64,000 nt of DNA from Thermoproteota archaeon (GTDB taxonomy: Archaea; Korarchaeota; Korarchaeia; Korarchaeales; Korarchaeaceae), in assembly GCA_026986575.1 (NCBI GenBank), contig JALSOH010000004.1, forward strand, positions 434,001-498,000, written 5' to 3'. Positions 33,919 through 42,163 of the stretch are shown here, piece after piece. Under the pieces are notes generated by a model, which had not been told where the DNA came from, did not search any database, and saw nothing but the letters and a program-made list of their open reading frames with translations. The stretch's first letter is position 1. The number at the start of each line of letters is the position of its first letter. Position numbers and translations under genes: made by a program.

Positions 33919-34897
33919 CCCAAGGTACCTCCCTTAATTCTTCAGCAAAATGGCATCTCACATAGTGCTCGTCTTCTATCTCCATGAGTTCTGGCTCCTC
34001 CTCAAAACACTTCTCTTTAGCGAAGGGGCATCTCGGAGCAAATCTACAGCCTCTCGGGGGATTAAGTAGGTTGGGAGGTGCGCCAGGTATGGACTTAAGT
34101 CTCCTAGGTTTTCCTTTTACGCTAGGAACTCCTGATAATAAGCCCTTAGTATAGGGATGTAGTGGATTTAAAAAAACATCTAATGCGCTTCCGAACTCTT
34201 GGAACCTGCCAGCATACATTACCGCGACCTTGTCACTCATTTCAGCGATTACTGAGACGTCATGAGAGATCAATATAAGAGATATACCAAATTTCCTCTG
34301 GAGGTCCTTTATGAGCTTCAATATTTGAGCTTGAACTATCACATCTAGAGCGGTAGTTGGTTCATCAGCAAGTAGTACGTCTGGGTTTAGTGCTAACGCC
34401 ATAGCAATCATGGCTCTCTGCCTCATTCCACCACTGAACTCAAATGGATAGTTGTTCAGCCTAGACCTGTCGATCCCAACTAGTTCTAGGAGATCTCCTG
34501 CCCTTTTCCAAGCCTCTTCCTTAGATACATCCTCGTGAAGCATTATAGCCTCTACTATCTGATCTCCTACCTTTATAATCGGATGCAGGGCATTCATTGC
34601 GCCTTGGAATACCATAGATATTCTTTTCCACCTAATTTCCTTCCTTAATCTGTCCTCAGGAAGCTTGTATATATTAATTCCATCCAGTACAACTTTGCCC
34701 TTCAATATCTTTGCGTTCTTGGGCAGGAGACGCATGAGTGTTATCGCTAGACTCGATTTACCACATCCAGACTCACCGACTATTCCCAAGCTCTCCCCTT
34801 TCTCCAAGGAGAAAGAGATACCATCAACTGCTCTGACAAATCCCCTAAAGGGAATCTCGTAATACATAGTTAAATCCTCAACCTCAAGCGCTGGCAT
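33905..34897 (-). CDS. peptide/oligosaccharide ABC transporter ATPase (DppD/OppD-like)
   Basis: The partner nucleotide-binding subunit. The 330 residues have Walker A GESGCGKSS, FQGAMNALHPI at the Q-loop, signature FSGGMRQRAMIAMAL, Walker B VLLADEPTTALD and LISHDVSVIAEM. The C-terminus carries RGCRFAPRCPFAKEKC and HYVRCHF, four cysteines that in this family may hold an Fe-S cluster. ATG 34897 is preferred to GTG 34906 because AGAGGTGG lies 6 nt upstream. The start lies inside the end of the small membrane-protein gene. Confidence 0.92.
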   Translation of the reverse strand: MPALEVEDLTMYYEIPFRGFVRAVDGISFSLEKGESLGIVGESGCGKSSLAITLMRLLPKNAKILKGKVVLDGINIYKLPEDRLRKEIRWKRISMVFQGAMNALHPIIKVGDQIVEAIMLHEDVSKEEAWKRAGDLLELVGIDRSRLNNYPFEFSGGMRQRAMIAMALALNPDVLLADEPTTALDVIVQAQILKLIKDLQRKFGISLILISHDVSVIAEMSDKVAVMYAGRFQEFGSALDVFLNPLHPYTKGLLSGVPSVKGKPRRLKSIPGAPPNLLNPPRGCRFAPRCPFAKEKCFEEEPELMEIEDEHYVRCHFAEELREVPWDASE

Positions 34898-35336
34898 GAG
34901 AACCACCTCTACCAGATAGAAATATGATACCCACGGAGCGAAGAGCTATGCTCGCACCTACTACGGTGATAAGGAAAGCTGGAATTGAGAGTATTAAGTA
35001 AGGCTGCTTGGTAAAGCCTTCTTCTACCTTAATTAGGTAGTCTGTGCCGTTAACTTTCAGACGATAATTTCCCTTAGGTAATTTAAGGAATAAACTTCTA
35101 CTAATACCTGAGGTCATATTCTCATTAGTTAATGCGTAAGTCACGTAGCCCTTTCTCGACATTATCAAGAGACTACCCTCCCCCCTAAGAGTGAAATCAA
35201 TCACCTTTTCCCTGTGATACTCCCCCGCTATTATCTTCTTGGCCGTTGAAGTCGGTATCATAGATAGGAAAGCTAGGATCATTCCCGATAATATGAGGCC
35301 GAGCCCTGTAAAGAAAATCTTCCTCCCTTCATGCAC
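34884..35336 (-). CDS. small two-helix membrane protein in the ABC operon
   Basis: A 150-residue protein with a membrane helix at each end (about 8-30, TGLGLILSGMILAFLSMI; about 110-135, YLILSIPAFLITVVGASIAL) and an external beta-rich domain of about 75 residues between them (GEGSLLIMSRKGYVTYAL). No known family was recognised. It lies between permease C and ATPase D, 2 nt after the permease stop with an AAGGGTG site, so it is part of the transporter operon. A role as an accessory or assembly subunit is inferred only from position. Confidence 0.6.
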   Translation of the reverse strand: MHEGRKIFFTGLGLILSGMILAFLSMIPTSTAKKIIAGEYHREKVIDFTLRGEGSLLIMSRKGYVTYALTNENMTSGISRSLFLKLPKGNYRLKVNGTDYLIKVEEGFTKQPYLILSIPAFLITVVGASIALRSVGIIFLSGRGGSHASA

Positions 35337-35338
35337 CC

Positions 35339-36742
35339 TTATCTCCTCCTAAGCCTCGGATTCACTATCTCGTCTACTGCATATCCTATAAACACGAAAG
35401 CCATCGAGACAACGGCTATAGCTAGCCCTGGCGGGATAAACCACCACCACATACCCGAACCCAAAGCCCCTCCAGTCTGAGCCTGATTGAGTATCGCGCC
35501 CCATGTGGGAAGAGATGGATCTCCTAATCCTAAGAAGCTAAGAGCTGCTTCAGTTAATATGGCGTCCGGTATACCAAGTGCAAGGGCCGCAACTGTATAA
35601 GGCACTATGTTGGGTATTATGTGGACCAATATTATCCTCTTCCTGCTCGCCCCTATAGCCCTAGCTGCCTCCACGAAAGCCGATTCTTTAAGCTGGAGGG
35701 CTATACTCCGTGAAACCCTTGCTATACCCATCCATCCAAATATCGTAAGGAAGAGTATTATCAGCCATATAGTGGGCCTGTAAGCTATGGCAAGCACTAT
35801 CAGTATGGGTAGCTTCGGTAGAGACATTAGAATGTCCACAACTCTCATCATTGCTTCATCGGACCATCCGCCTATGTACCCTGAAGTAACTCCATATAGC
35901 AAACCGATCGCCACTCCAAGCACTGATGTCAGGACGCCTATCAGGAGAGCTATAGGCGTTCCCCAAACAAGCCCTTTAAAGAGATCTCGGCCGCTCTTAT
36001 CGGTGCCTAATAATCCGTATGCGGTGGCCCCTAATATCACCCTGAACTGCGTCACGTTAATGTTTTTACCTTGAGCAATCGCTCTCACTGTAAAGACGTA
36101 CTTACCTTTGAGGGGAACCACCTTGTTCTTCTTTAAGAGTTTCAAATCAGCGAAGGCTATTTGTATAGGAGCAGCTACCTGTATCTTATTGATATCCAAT
36201 CCCACACTGCTCAACCATTCACCAATCCTCCTCTCTACATCTGGATGCCTAGTCGCATCAATTTCTATTACAGTCCATCCCTGACTGGCATTAGAAGTAG
36301 TTGCTGTCCCAGTATAAAGCGTTATCTTCTTCCTATCTGGTCTCATAATGTAAATCTCATAGAAGGCACCCGCTCCCACAAAAGTGAGGTTGATCTTCCA
36401 CTTGACCATCGTAGGAAACTCCGTGTAACTATAGTTTATCGGTAGGAAGACTTGGATCATCGGATATCCTGATATCTTAGTGAGTTTAGTTTTGTAATTC
36501 TCTAAATATAGCTGTGGAATGGGTACTTTGCCTTGCAAGTAATAAGCCCAAGTAGGTGGAACTCCCTTAGGATTGTTGGTCCAGTAATTTACATCACTCC
36601 ATCTAGTTGGGTCCATGGGAGCTATTACAGGGGCCAATACCGATATAGAGACTATCACAACCAGTATGCCGAGTCCGAGTATTCCTATCTTTCTGTGTTT
36701 AAATTCATTCCAAAAATCCCTAATCCTTGCAGCAAATTTCAT
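35339..36742 (-). CDS. ABC transporter permease (DppC-like) with large external insert
   Basis: A membrane subunit of the importer. The conserved part, from LLGTDKSGRDLFKGLVWG (about residue 243) to the end, matches DppC/OppC, including the EAA loop EAARAIGASRKRIILVHIIPN and the end PRLRRR. Between the first membrane helix (about 18-42) and this core is an insert of about 190 residues that must face outwards; in bacterial DppC this gap is only about 40. The insert is beta-rich with Tyr/Thr/Asn and may contact the binding protein or S-layer. The ATG overlaps the dppB-like stop by 4 nt. Confidence 0.88.
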   Translation of the reverse strand: MKFAARIRDFWNEFKHRKIGILGLGILVVIVSISVLAPVIAPMDPTRWSDVNYWTNNPKGVPPTWAYYLQGKVPIPQLYLENYKTKLTKISGYPMIQVFLPINYSYTEFPTMVKWKINLTFVGAGAFYEIYIMRPDRKKITLYTGTATTSNASQGWTVIEIDATRHPDVERRIGEWLSSVGLDINKIQVAAPIQIAFADLKLLKKNKVVPLKGKYVFTVRAIAQGKNINVTQFRVILGATAYGLLGTDKSGRDLFKGLVWGTPIALLIGVLTSVLGVAIGLLYGVTSGYIGGWSDEAMMRVVDILMSLPKLPILIVLAIAYRPTIWLIILFLTIFGWMGIARVSRSIALQLKESAFVEAARAIGASRKRIILVHIIPNIVPYTVAALALGIPDAILTEAALSFLGLGDPSLPTWGAILNQAQTGGALGSGMWWWFIPPGLAIAVVSMAFVFIGYAVDEIVNPRLRRR

Positions 36743-37818
36743 AAAGTAGCACCTCCTGCACCGAGTCTTATCCTTGGATCCACTATACCGTATAACAGAT
36801 CTGCAGTGAGATTAGCAAGCACTATCAGGATCGTAGTGAAGTACACATCTCCCATGATGACCGGTATATCTAGGGACAGTATAGCGTCCCAGTACAGTAA
36901 ACCCATTCCAGGCCAGCTGAAGACGATCTCTGTCAGTAATCCTCCAGTGAATATGCTGGCTATTGCCAATGTAACCTGCGTTAGAATGGGCGGGGCTGCC
37001 ATCTTAAGTGCATGATAGTAGATAACTTTTCTCTCAGGTACTCCCTTGGCCCGGCTTGTTGTTATGTAATCCTCCGTTAGAATGCCTATCATCAGGTTTC
37101 TAGTGACGTATGCCCAACCTCCTAGGGCCACTATTAGTATGGTCAAGACCGGTAAGAACATATGCCAAGCAAGATCCAAGGCATAACGTAGAGGCTCCTG
37201 CGGTGGTGGGACAGAAACCATTCCACCCGCCGGAAATATGGGTATCAGGTAAGCGAACAAGTAAAGAAGGACCATTCCTACCCACCAAGTTGCGAATGCA
37301 TATCCTAACAAACCTGAGAGGACTACCACCCTATCGAAGAGAGATCCCGGAGTGGCAGCAGCTTTCGCTCCTAGCAGTAACTGTAGGACAAGCAGGATGA
37401 TTGTGGAAGTACCGAACAATAAGACAGTACGCGGTATTCTTTCCAACAGTATATTAACGACCTTAGAGGATCCGCTATCACTTTTTATCACCCAGCTCGT
37501 CCCGAGATCAAAGGTCAATGTCCTCCAGAGATCACCCCATATCCTGATATACCACGGCTTATCCAACCCAAGGGCTTTGATTCTTTCCTCGATTGCTTTC
37601 TGCATGGCTCTCTTTGCTTCCTCTGGGGTTTTGTACTTTCCAAATGCCCCCCCTTTTAGTATTTGCTGCCTTACCTCCATCTCTATTTGAGCCTTGAGCT
37701 GCTGATCAACAAGAGGGCCGAACATTATCAGAGTGAGCAAAACGACTGCAATGATCACTATTACGGAGTTAACTGCTCTCAATGCTAAGTATCTTCCCAA
37801 GCCTGATGCCAACGACAC
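36739..37818 (-). CDS. ABC transporter permease (DppB-like)
   Basis: The other membrane subunit: 359 residues with an N-terminal helix (VNSVIVIIAVVLLTLIMFG), an external region containing a charged helix (EEAKRAMQKAIEERIKALG), and the BPD-transporter core with the EAA loop TTSRAKGVPERKVIYYHALKMA and the end WDAILSLDIPVIMGDVYFTTILIVLANLTADLLYGIVDPRIR split over the last helices. The start is GTG at 37818 directly after GGAGGGT. An own promoter (minus-strand TATTTTTATTG near 37883-37893) lies downstream of the T-rich terminator, so it may be transcribed apart from the binding protein. Confidence 0.9.
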   Translation of the reverse strand: MSLASGLGRYLALRAVNSVIVIIAVVLLTLIMFGPLVDQQLKAQIEMEVRQQILKGGAFGKYKTPEEAKRAMQKAIEERIKALGLDKPWYIRIWGDLWRTLTFDLGTSWVIKSDSGSSKVVNILLERIPRTVLLFGTSTIILLVLQLLLGAKAAATPGSLFDRVVVLSGLLGYAFATWWVGMVLLYLFAYLIPIFPAGGMVSVPPPQEPLRYALDLAWHMFLPVLTILIVALGGWAYVTRNLMIGILTEDYITTSRAKGVPERKVIYYHALKMAAPPILTQVTLAIASIFTGGLLTEIVFSWPGMGLLYWDAILSLDIPVIMGDVYFTTILIVLANLTADLLYGIVDPRIRLGAGGATL

Positions 37819-37956
37819 ACCCTCCCATCTAGCTCACGAGCAAAGGGTTATGCGCTACCTAGATACAGCTCTTTGCTTCAATAAAAATAGTAATCACTGA
37901 TCAGTAAATCTCTTGGCTCTACAGGAAAAATGCCTTCAAAAAGGGAAATTATGGAC

Positions 37957-37975
37957 AAATCAAAAAAAGAAAAAG
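37957..37975 (-). terminator. poly-T terminator after the binding-protein gene
   Basis: Read on the minus strand, CTTTTTCTTTTTTTGATTT follows the stop of the solute-binding gene by 12 nt. Archaeal RNA polymerase stops at such T-rich runs. Its position between binding protein and permeases would keep binding-protein message in excess, as is usual in these importers. Confidence 0.6.
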
Positions 37976-37986
37976 GGAGATCTAAT

Positions 37987-40941
37987 CTAACCACTGTACT
38001 TTACGGCGATCTCATCCAGCTGAATCTTGCCGTCTCCATTCTGGTCTGCCCACTGGATTATCGCCCAAGTCGAACCGGTGAGCTGTGCCACGTTCTTGGC
38101 TAGGAAGAGGGCCGCAGCCTCGGTTCCATATCTTGTGCCTCCTTCTATCAGCACTACTTTCCTACCCGATATCTCGCCGATTGCTATCACTGCAATGTCT
38201 GCCTTACCGAAATCAGAGCGCTTTATTGAAAGACTCTTCCCGTTGACGCTTATGGTTATAGTCGGATATGTCTTTATCTCTATTCCGAGAGGCTTGTTAT
38301 AAGTAGCCGCTAAGATGTTCACCTTGGGACCACCTATTACGAAGAGGTCTCCATCAGGCTGATCAGAGAGTGACTTCACGAGAACAGCGTCGTTAAGGCC
38401 AAATGCGTCCCTAAGTATATTAGCAGCAGCCCTATCGTTCTCACTACCTATGACTGGAGTCCCGCTTATAGTCTCAGCGGCAGACAGGTCTAGAGAGCTC
38501 TGACCCGTTATGAAGAAGCTTGCCTTGGCATAAGCCCATGCGCTGGAGTACCTGCTGGCAGCCCTCACCTGTATCTCTGCAGGCCCGCTTATCCAAGCAG
38601 CCATCATACCAGGGGTCAAGTTAACTACGAAGATCCCAGGAGTTTCAGATGGTTTCGCCACTCCCTTAGCAAGCACTCTACCGGAAGTCAGCAGACCCCT
38701 TGATACTATCTTGTAGTGAACTTCTGCCTCGTTAGACGGTTCTCCACCAACCAAGACCCTTATCTTTATCACAGATCCCTGGGCCTTGTCTATTATCGGT
38801 TCCACCATTATACCAGCTATCTCAGCCATCTTAGCGTACTTGAAGTCAGCCCACTTCTCAGGACTGAACGGGTAGTCCCTGTTAGCTACTAGGTGTATGA
38901 ACCTGTTAGTAGGATCGAACTTATCGAGTATGTAGGGCCCATTCGAGATCACGGCATGTCCATGCTTGTCGATGAACTGTATGGCCTTATCGTAGTCGCT
39001 GAGAATTGAATCCGCCGATATCTTGTATCCTGGTATCTTGAGAATCTCCTCGGGTACATAACCTTTCTGCTTGAGCTCCTGAAGCTTAGCTTTTATGTCC
39101 ATTGCTATATTCTTACTGAGAGGATCTAGCTGGTCGACTCCCTTATAGGAAGACACAGCCTCGGAGAAAGCGTACTTACCCTCGGCCACAAGCTGCTCTA
39201 ATGCTATCGAGAGGTGCATCGGAAAGTCTGGCCAGTAGAGCGCGGTAGCAGCTATCTCCTTATCATCGAAGTGCCAATAATCCAAGTAAACCTCTATTGC
39301 GGTGGAGTTTATCACTTTTATCCCCTTTATCAGGCGTATTGAGTCCCCTAGGTAGGAAGCTATCGTGGAGTCGTAGTACGGGTCTGGATGGCCTGGCGTG
39401 CTATCATCAGAGGTCCATTCCCACAGCCAGTAGTACAAATACAGGACATCCGCCAAGGTGACATCAGCACCGTCGTGCCACTTGCCAAGCACGTAATTAG
39501 CAATAACCTTTGCCTTTGCCTTCACACCACTGCCCACCTCCTTCCACTGGTTGGCTTTAGAGTCCCACACGAAGGCATCGTTAGGGACATCTATCTCCTT
39601 AGGACCTGTGGCTGGATCGTAGTTATAGGATACGGTGAATGTGGCTCTCCACGGGTAGATCTCGCCGGTAAACGGGTGACGCGTTACCGCTCCTGGATCG
39701 GTTATAGCATTCCAGACTGCATCCGAGTAGAACCCAGTTGGGCCTAGGTATCTAGTGTAGGCGCTCATGGCCGTCCTAGGCATGTACTTGGCTCCCACGT
39801 AGAGCACATCGGATCCGGGCTTGTAAGCTGACATGTAATTGAATCTAGTTATCATCCCTGAACCAGGACCACAGACTATATCCTTCACATCCTTTCTAGC
39901 TGCGTAAGACTCGGCAGTGGTGGCGACGAATACCCTTATGGACTCTTCCAGCCCTATAAGGGTGAGCTTCCTCATTGCCTCATCTCTGTCATACTTGGAG
40001 ATGAATTTGCCTAGAGCAAGTTTGTCTCCCAGCTTATCGGCCGTGGCGTTCTGGTAATTCCACCATGCTGGATTACCCAGTCCAGGGAAGTATCCCCACT
40101 TTGGTGAGTAGAAGAATGCTATGTCTCCCTCATTATACTTCGAGAATGTACCGAATCCCCAACCTTCTGTGTAAACATGCCATTTGCCGTCCATAGGATC
40201 AGTTAGATACACGGTGGGTATGGCGAAGTCGAAATTAGCATATACCCTGTCGACCTCGATACCGAAGTCCTCTAAGGTGTTAGCAAAGAAGTCTCCCAAT
40301 AACTTTCTTTCATCTTCTACCCTTATTATGACCTTGACCTTGATGGGCTCGCCGTTGTAGTACCACTTACCCCCTTTCTTCACTGCACCAGCATCTAACA
40401 AGGCCTTAGCCATAAGAGCCCTTCCCTTGGTTTCATCGTACCTTATGCCCAGCTGATCCACTATATCACCAATTACACCGTAATCGTACTGCACTGGTAC
40501 TATCGGAGCGACCATAGGTATTCCTTGGCCTTTCAGCTGCTCGTTAACATAGGCCTCTCTGTCAACCAAGTATTGTAGGCCGAACCTGAACTCTCTCAGG
40601 GCGAAGGGATTGAAGTGCCCTCCAGCATTGGGTGCGGGGTTGAAATATAGGTCGTGTATTCCTGATAGTGGGTTGAAGTATATCTTGATATTAGGATCTT
40701 TCTTCAGATCCTCTACTAACTCGTATGGGATTCTCCAGTAGTGCCAATCTATCTCTCCTTTCCTCACGGCGAGCATAGCGGCTTGGTCATCTATGTACTC
40801 CTTGAAGTAGATCTCATTGGTGACTGGACCCTTGCCAGGCGCAGCTAATACGTTAGCGAAAGGAACCACTAGAAGCACAAGCAGTAGGAGAGCTGCCGTT
40901 CTCACTAGGACTTTTCTCCGTAACATCATGAGTTCATACAA
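37987..40941 (-). CDS. extracellular solute-binding protein, family 5, with C-terminal EF-hand-like motif
   Basis: The substrate receptor of the ABC importer. Residues 8-34 are a signal sequence (RRKVLVRTAALLLLVLLV). Residues 40-760 are an SBP family 5 domain (peptides or oligosaccharides), with LREFRFGLQYLVDREAYV and a late VISNGPYILDKFDPTNRFIHL. The last 220 residues add beta-sandwich and S-layer-like segments, ending in DQNGDGKIQLDE, a calcium-loop signature. At 984 residues it is far longer than the usual 500-600. The start TTG 40941 is chosen from a GGGTGATC site 5 nt upstream and a TTTAAAT box near 40981; ATG 40929 is possible. Confidence 0.88.
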   Translation of the reverse strand: MYELMMLRRKVLVRTAALLLLVLLVVPFANVLAAPGKGPVTNEIYFKEYIDDQAAMLAVRKGEIDWHYWRIPYELVEDLKKDPNIKIYFNPLSGIHDLYFNPAPNAGGHFNPFALREFRFGLQYLVDREAYVNEQLKGQGIPMVAPIVPVQYDYGVIGDIVDQLGIRYDETKGRALMAKALLDAGAVKKGGKWYYNGEPIKVKVIIRVEDERKLLGDFFANTLEDFGIEVDRVYANFDFAIPTVYLTDPMDGKWHVYTEGWGFGTFSKYNEGDIAFFYSPKWGYFPGLGNPAWWNYQNATADKLGDKLALGKFISKYDRDEAMRKLTLIGLEESIRVFVATTAESYAARKDVKDIVCGPGSGMITRFNYMSAYKPGSDVLYVGAKYMPRTAMSAYTRYLGPTGFYSDAVWNAITDPGAVTRHPFTGEIYPWRATFTVSYNYDPATGPKEIDVPNDAFVWDSKANQWKEVGSGVKAKAKVIANYVLGKWHDGADVTLADVLYLYYWLWEWTSDDSTPGHPDPYYDSTIASYLGDSIRLIKGIKVINSTAIEVYLDYWHFDDKEIAATALYWPDFPMHLSIALEQLVAEGKYAFSEAVSSYKGVDQLDPLSKNIAMDIKAKLQELKQKGYVPEEILKIPGYKISADSILSDYDKAIQFIDKHGHAVISNGPYILDKFDPTNRFIHLVANRDYPFSPEKWADFKYAKMAEIAGIMVEPIIDKAQGSVIKIRVLVGGEPSNEAEVHYKIVSRGLLTSGRVLAKGVAKPSETPGIFVVNLTPGMMAAWISGPAEIQVRAASRYSSAWAYAKASFFITGQSSLDLSAAETISGTPVIGSENDRAAANILRDAFGLNDAVLVKSLSDQPDGDLFVIGGPKVNILAATYNKPLGIEIKTYPTITISVNGKSLSIKRSDFGKADIAVIAIGEISGRKVVLIEGGTRYGTEAAALFLAKNVAQLTGSTWAIIQWADQNGDGKIQLDEIAVKYSG

Positions 40942-41257
40942 AGGGGATCACCCTAGTTAGATCCAGTCTATCAGACTAATTTAAAAATTCACCGAGTGAG
41001 ACCGTTCCTCAAAAACCCACTTCTTCCTTATACATAGATAGCCCGCTTACTAAAGTGAGGTGAGAATATCTGCTCTTAAAATAGAGGATTGTAAAGCCAT
41101 AGGGAGATTTATTTCCGCAGGAAAAAACACCGTATTCACAGCTATACTCATAGAGAAATTAATGAGAAATTAATGAGAAATTAGAAGAAAATAAATGAAA
41201 TCTTTCCCATAGAAGACAAAGAACACTAGATTTACCGAGCATATCGGGATCACCTCT
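40942..41257. repeat. intergenic region with an 11-nt tandem repeat
   Basis: AT-rich spacer between two minus-strand genes. It holds the binding-protein promoter (TTTAAAT on the minus strand near 40981), a short plus-strand reading frame at 41060-41173, and a tandem repeat in which GAGAAATTAAT occurs twice and a third time partially at 41153-41183. Nothing else was recognised. Confidence 0.5.
41060..41173 (+). pseudogene. 37-residue fragment resembling the start of an SMC/AAA-type ATPase
   Basis: A short frame with a good GTGAGGTGAG start region, GTG at 41060 and TAA at 41171-41173. It reads VRISALKIEDCKAIGRFIS then AGKNTVFTAILIEKLM. The beginning looks like the first strand-helix of RecF/SMC/OLD ATPases (LKIENFKSIG), and the end like the helix after a P-loop, but the P-loop itself is missing. 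It may be a remnant of a deleted gene or a coincidental small peptide. Confidence is low. Confidence 0.3.
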
Positions 41258-42055
41258 TCATTTTTCTCGCTTCCGAGAGCGTTTCTTCTTGGAACGGACC
41301 CTAAAGTACAAAATAACCCCGCTAACTGCAATAAAAGATATAGAGATAACAGCAATAACGGTATAACTATTTATCTCGGTTTTACCAACGACTGGGGCAT
41401 TGGTTTGCGTTCCGCTATCTTTCAAAGCCTCTATTATCTCTTTCAAAGAACTTTCATTTTTCTCTGAAAATCTCTTTTCTAGTTTAATAATATTGGTATC
41501 TATAAGAGTATACATATATCTACTGAGCTGTATGGCCTTTCCACCAAAAGCAGCCTCTCTAGCCATGGCTATCTCTCCTAGAACAAGGCCACTATTTGTC
41601 TCTACCCATTTGACCACGTTATATTCACCCATCTGATTTCTCAATGTGTACTTCCATCTATACGCAGAGAATGTACCCACCTGTAGCCTAAGAGCTTCAG
41701 ATGAAAGGAACTTAGAGAGATTCCTCAACTGGGACGGTGTAGCATAGAATGAAAAAACGCTGGGGAGCTCTCTGCATGCATTGTAGGAGAATTCTACTGT
41801 AAAGTTGCTCGTGCCTGTAGATCTATATCTACCCTTTACCATTCCTTTCTCATCGATACGATCTATTGAAATACTTATGACGTTCCGTTCAATAAGTACG
41901 TCTCCCCTAGTTACCGTAAACAAGTACCTGGCGTAAACTCCAGATTTTAACCATGCAGGGGCGTCGCAATCAGTTCCATACGCAGAAATCTCTACATAAG
42001 CTAGAATCGAAAATGCAACCAGAGCTATTAAGATGGTGAATCTCACCTTCTTCAT
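41258..42055 (-). CDS. hypothetical secreted, membrane-anchored protein
   Basis: Not recognised. The 265 residues start with a signal sequence (FTILIALVAFSILAYV), have an external beta-rich domain with two cysteines (CDAPAWL, YNACREL; possibly a disulfide), and end with a membrane helix (YTVIAVISISFIAVSGVILYF split) and a strongly basic cytoplasmic tail (RSKKKRSRKREK). The layout is of a surface protein held by its C-terminus. It is AT-rich like the ABC operon downstream and may belong with it. Confidence 0.65.
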   Translation of the reverse strand: MKKVRFTILIALVAFSILAYVEISAYGTDCDAPAWLKSGVYARYLFTVTRGDVLIERNVISISIDRIDEKGMVKGRYRSTGTSNFTVEFSYNACRELPSVFSFYATPSQLRNLSKFLSSEALRLQVGTFSAYRWKYTLRNQMGEYNVVKWVETNSGLVLGEIAMAREAAFGGKAIQLSRYMYTLIDTNIIKLEKRFSEKNESSLKEIIEALKDSGTQTNAPVVGKTEINSYTVIAVISISFIAVSGVILYFRVRSKKKRSRKREK

Positions 42056-42163
42056 CAGAATGTCAGATCACCTCCAGCAATTTAAGCACGAGGAGCTCTG
42101 CTAACTGCGTGAATTACACCAAACATTTTAACATATTAAGTCGACCCTCGTGAGGTGAGTGCG

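Noticed and set aside
41153-41183. Insertion-sequence terminal repeat
   Set aside because: It is a simple direct tandem repeat without an inverted partner or transposase.
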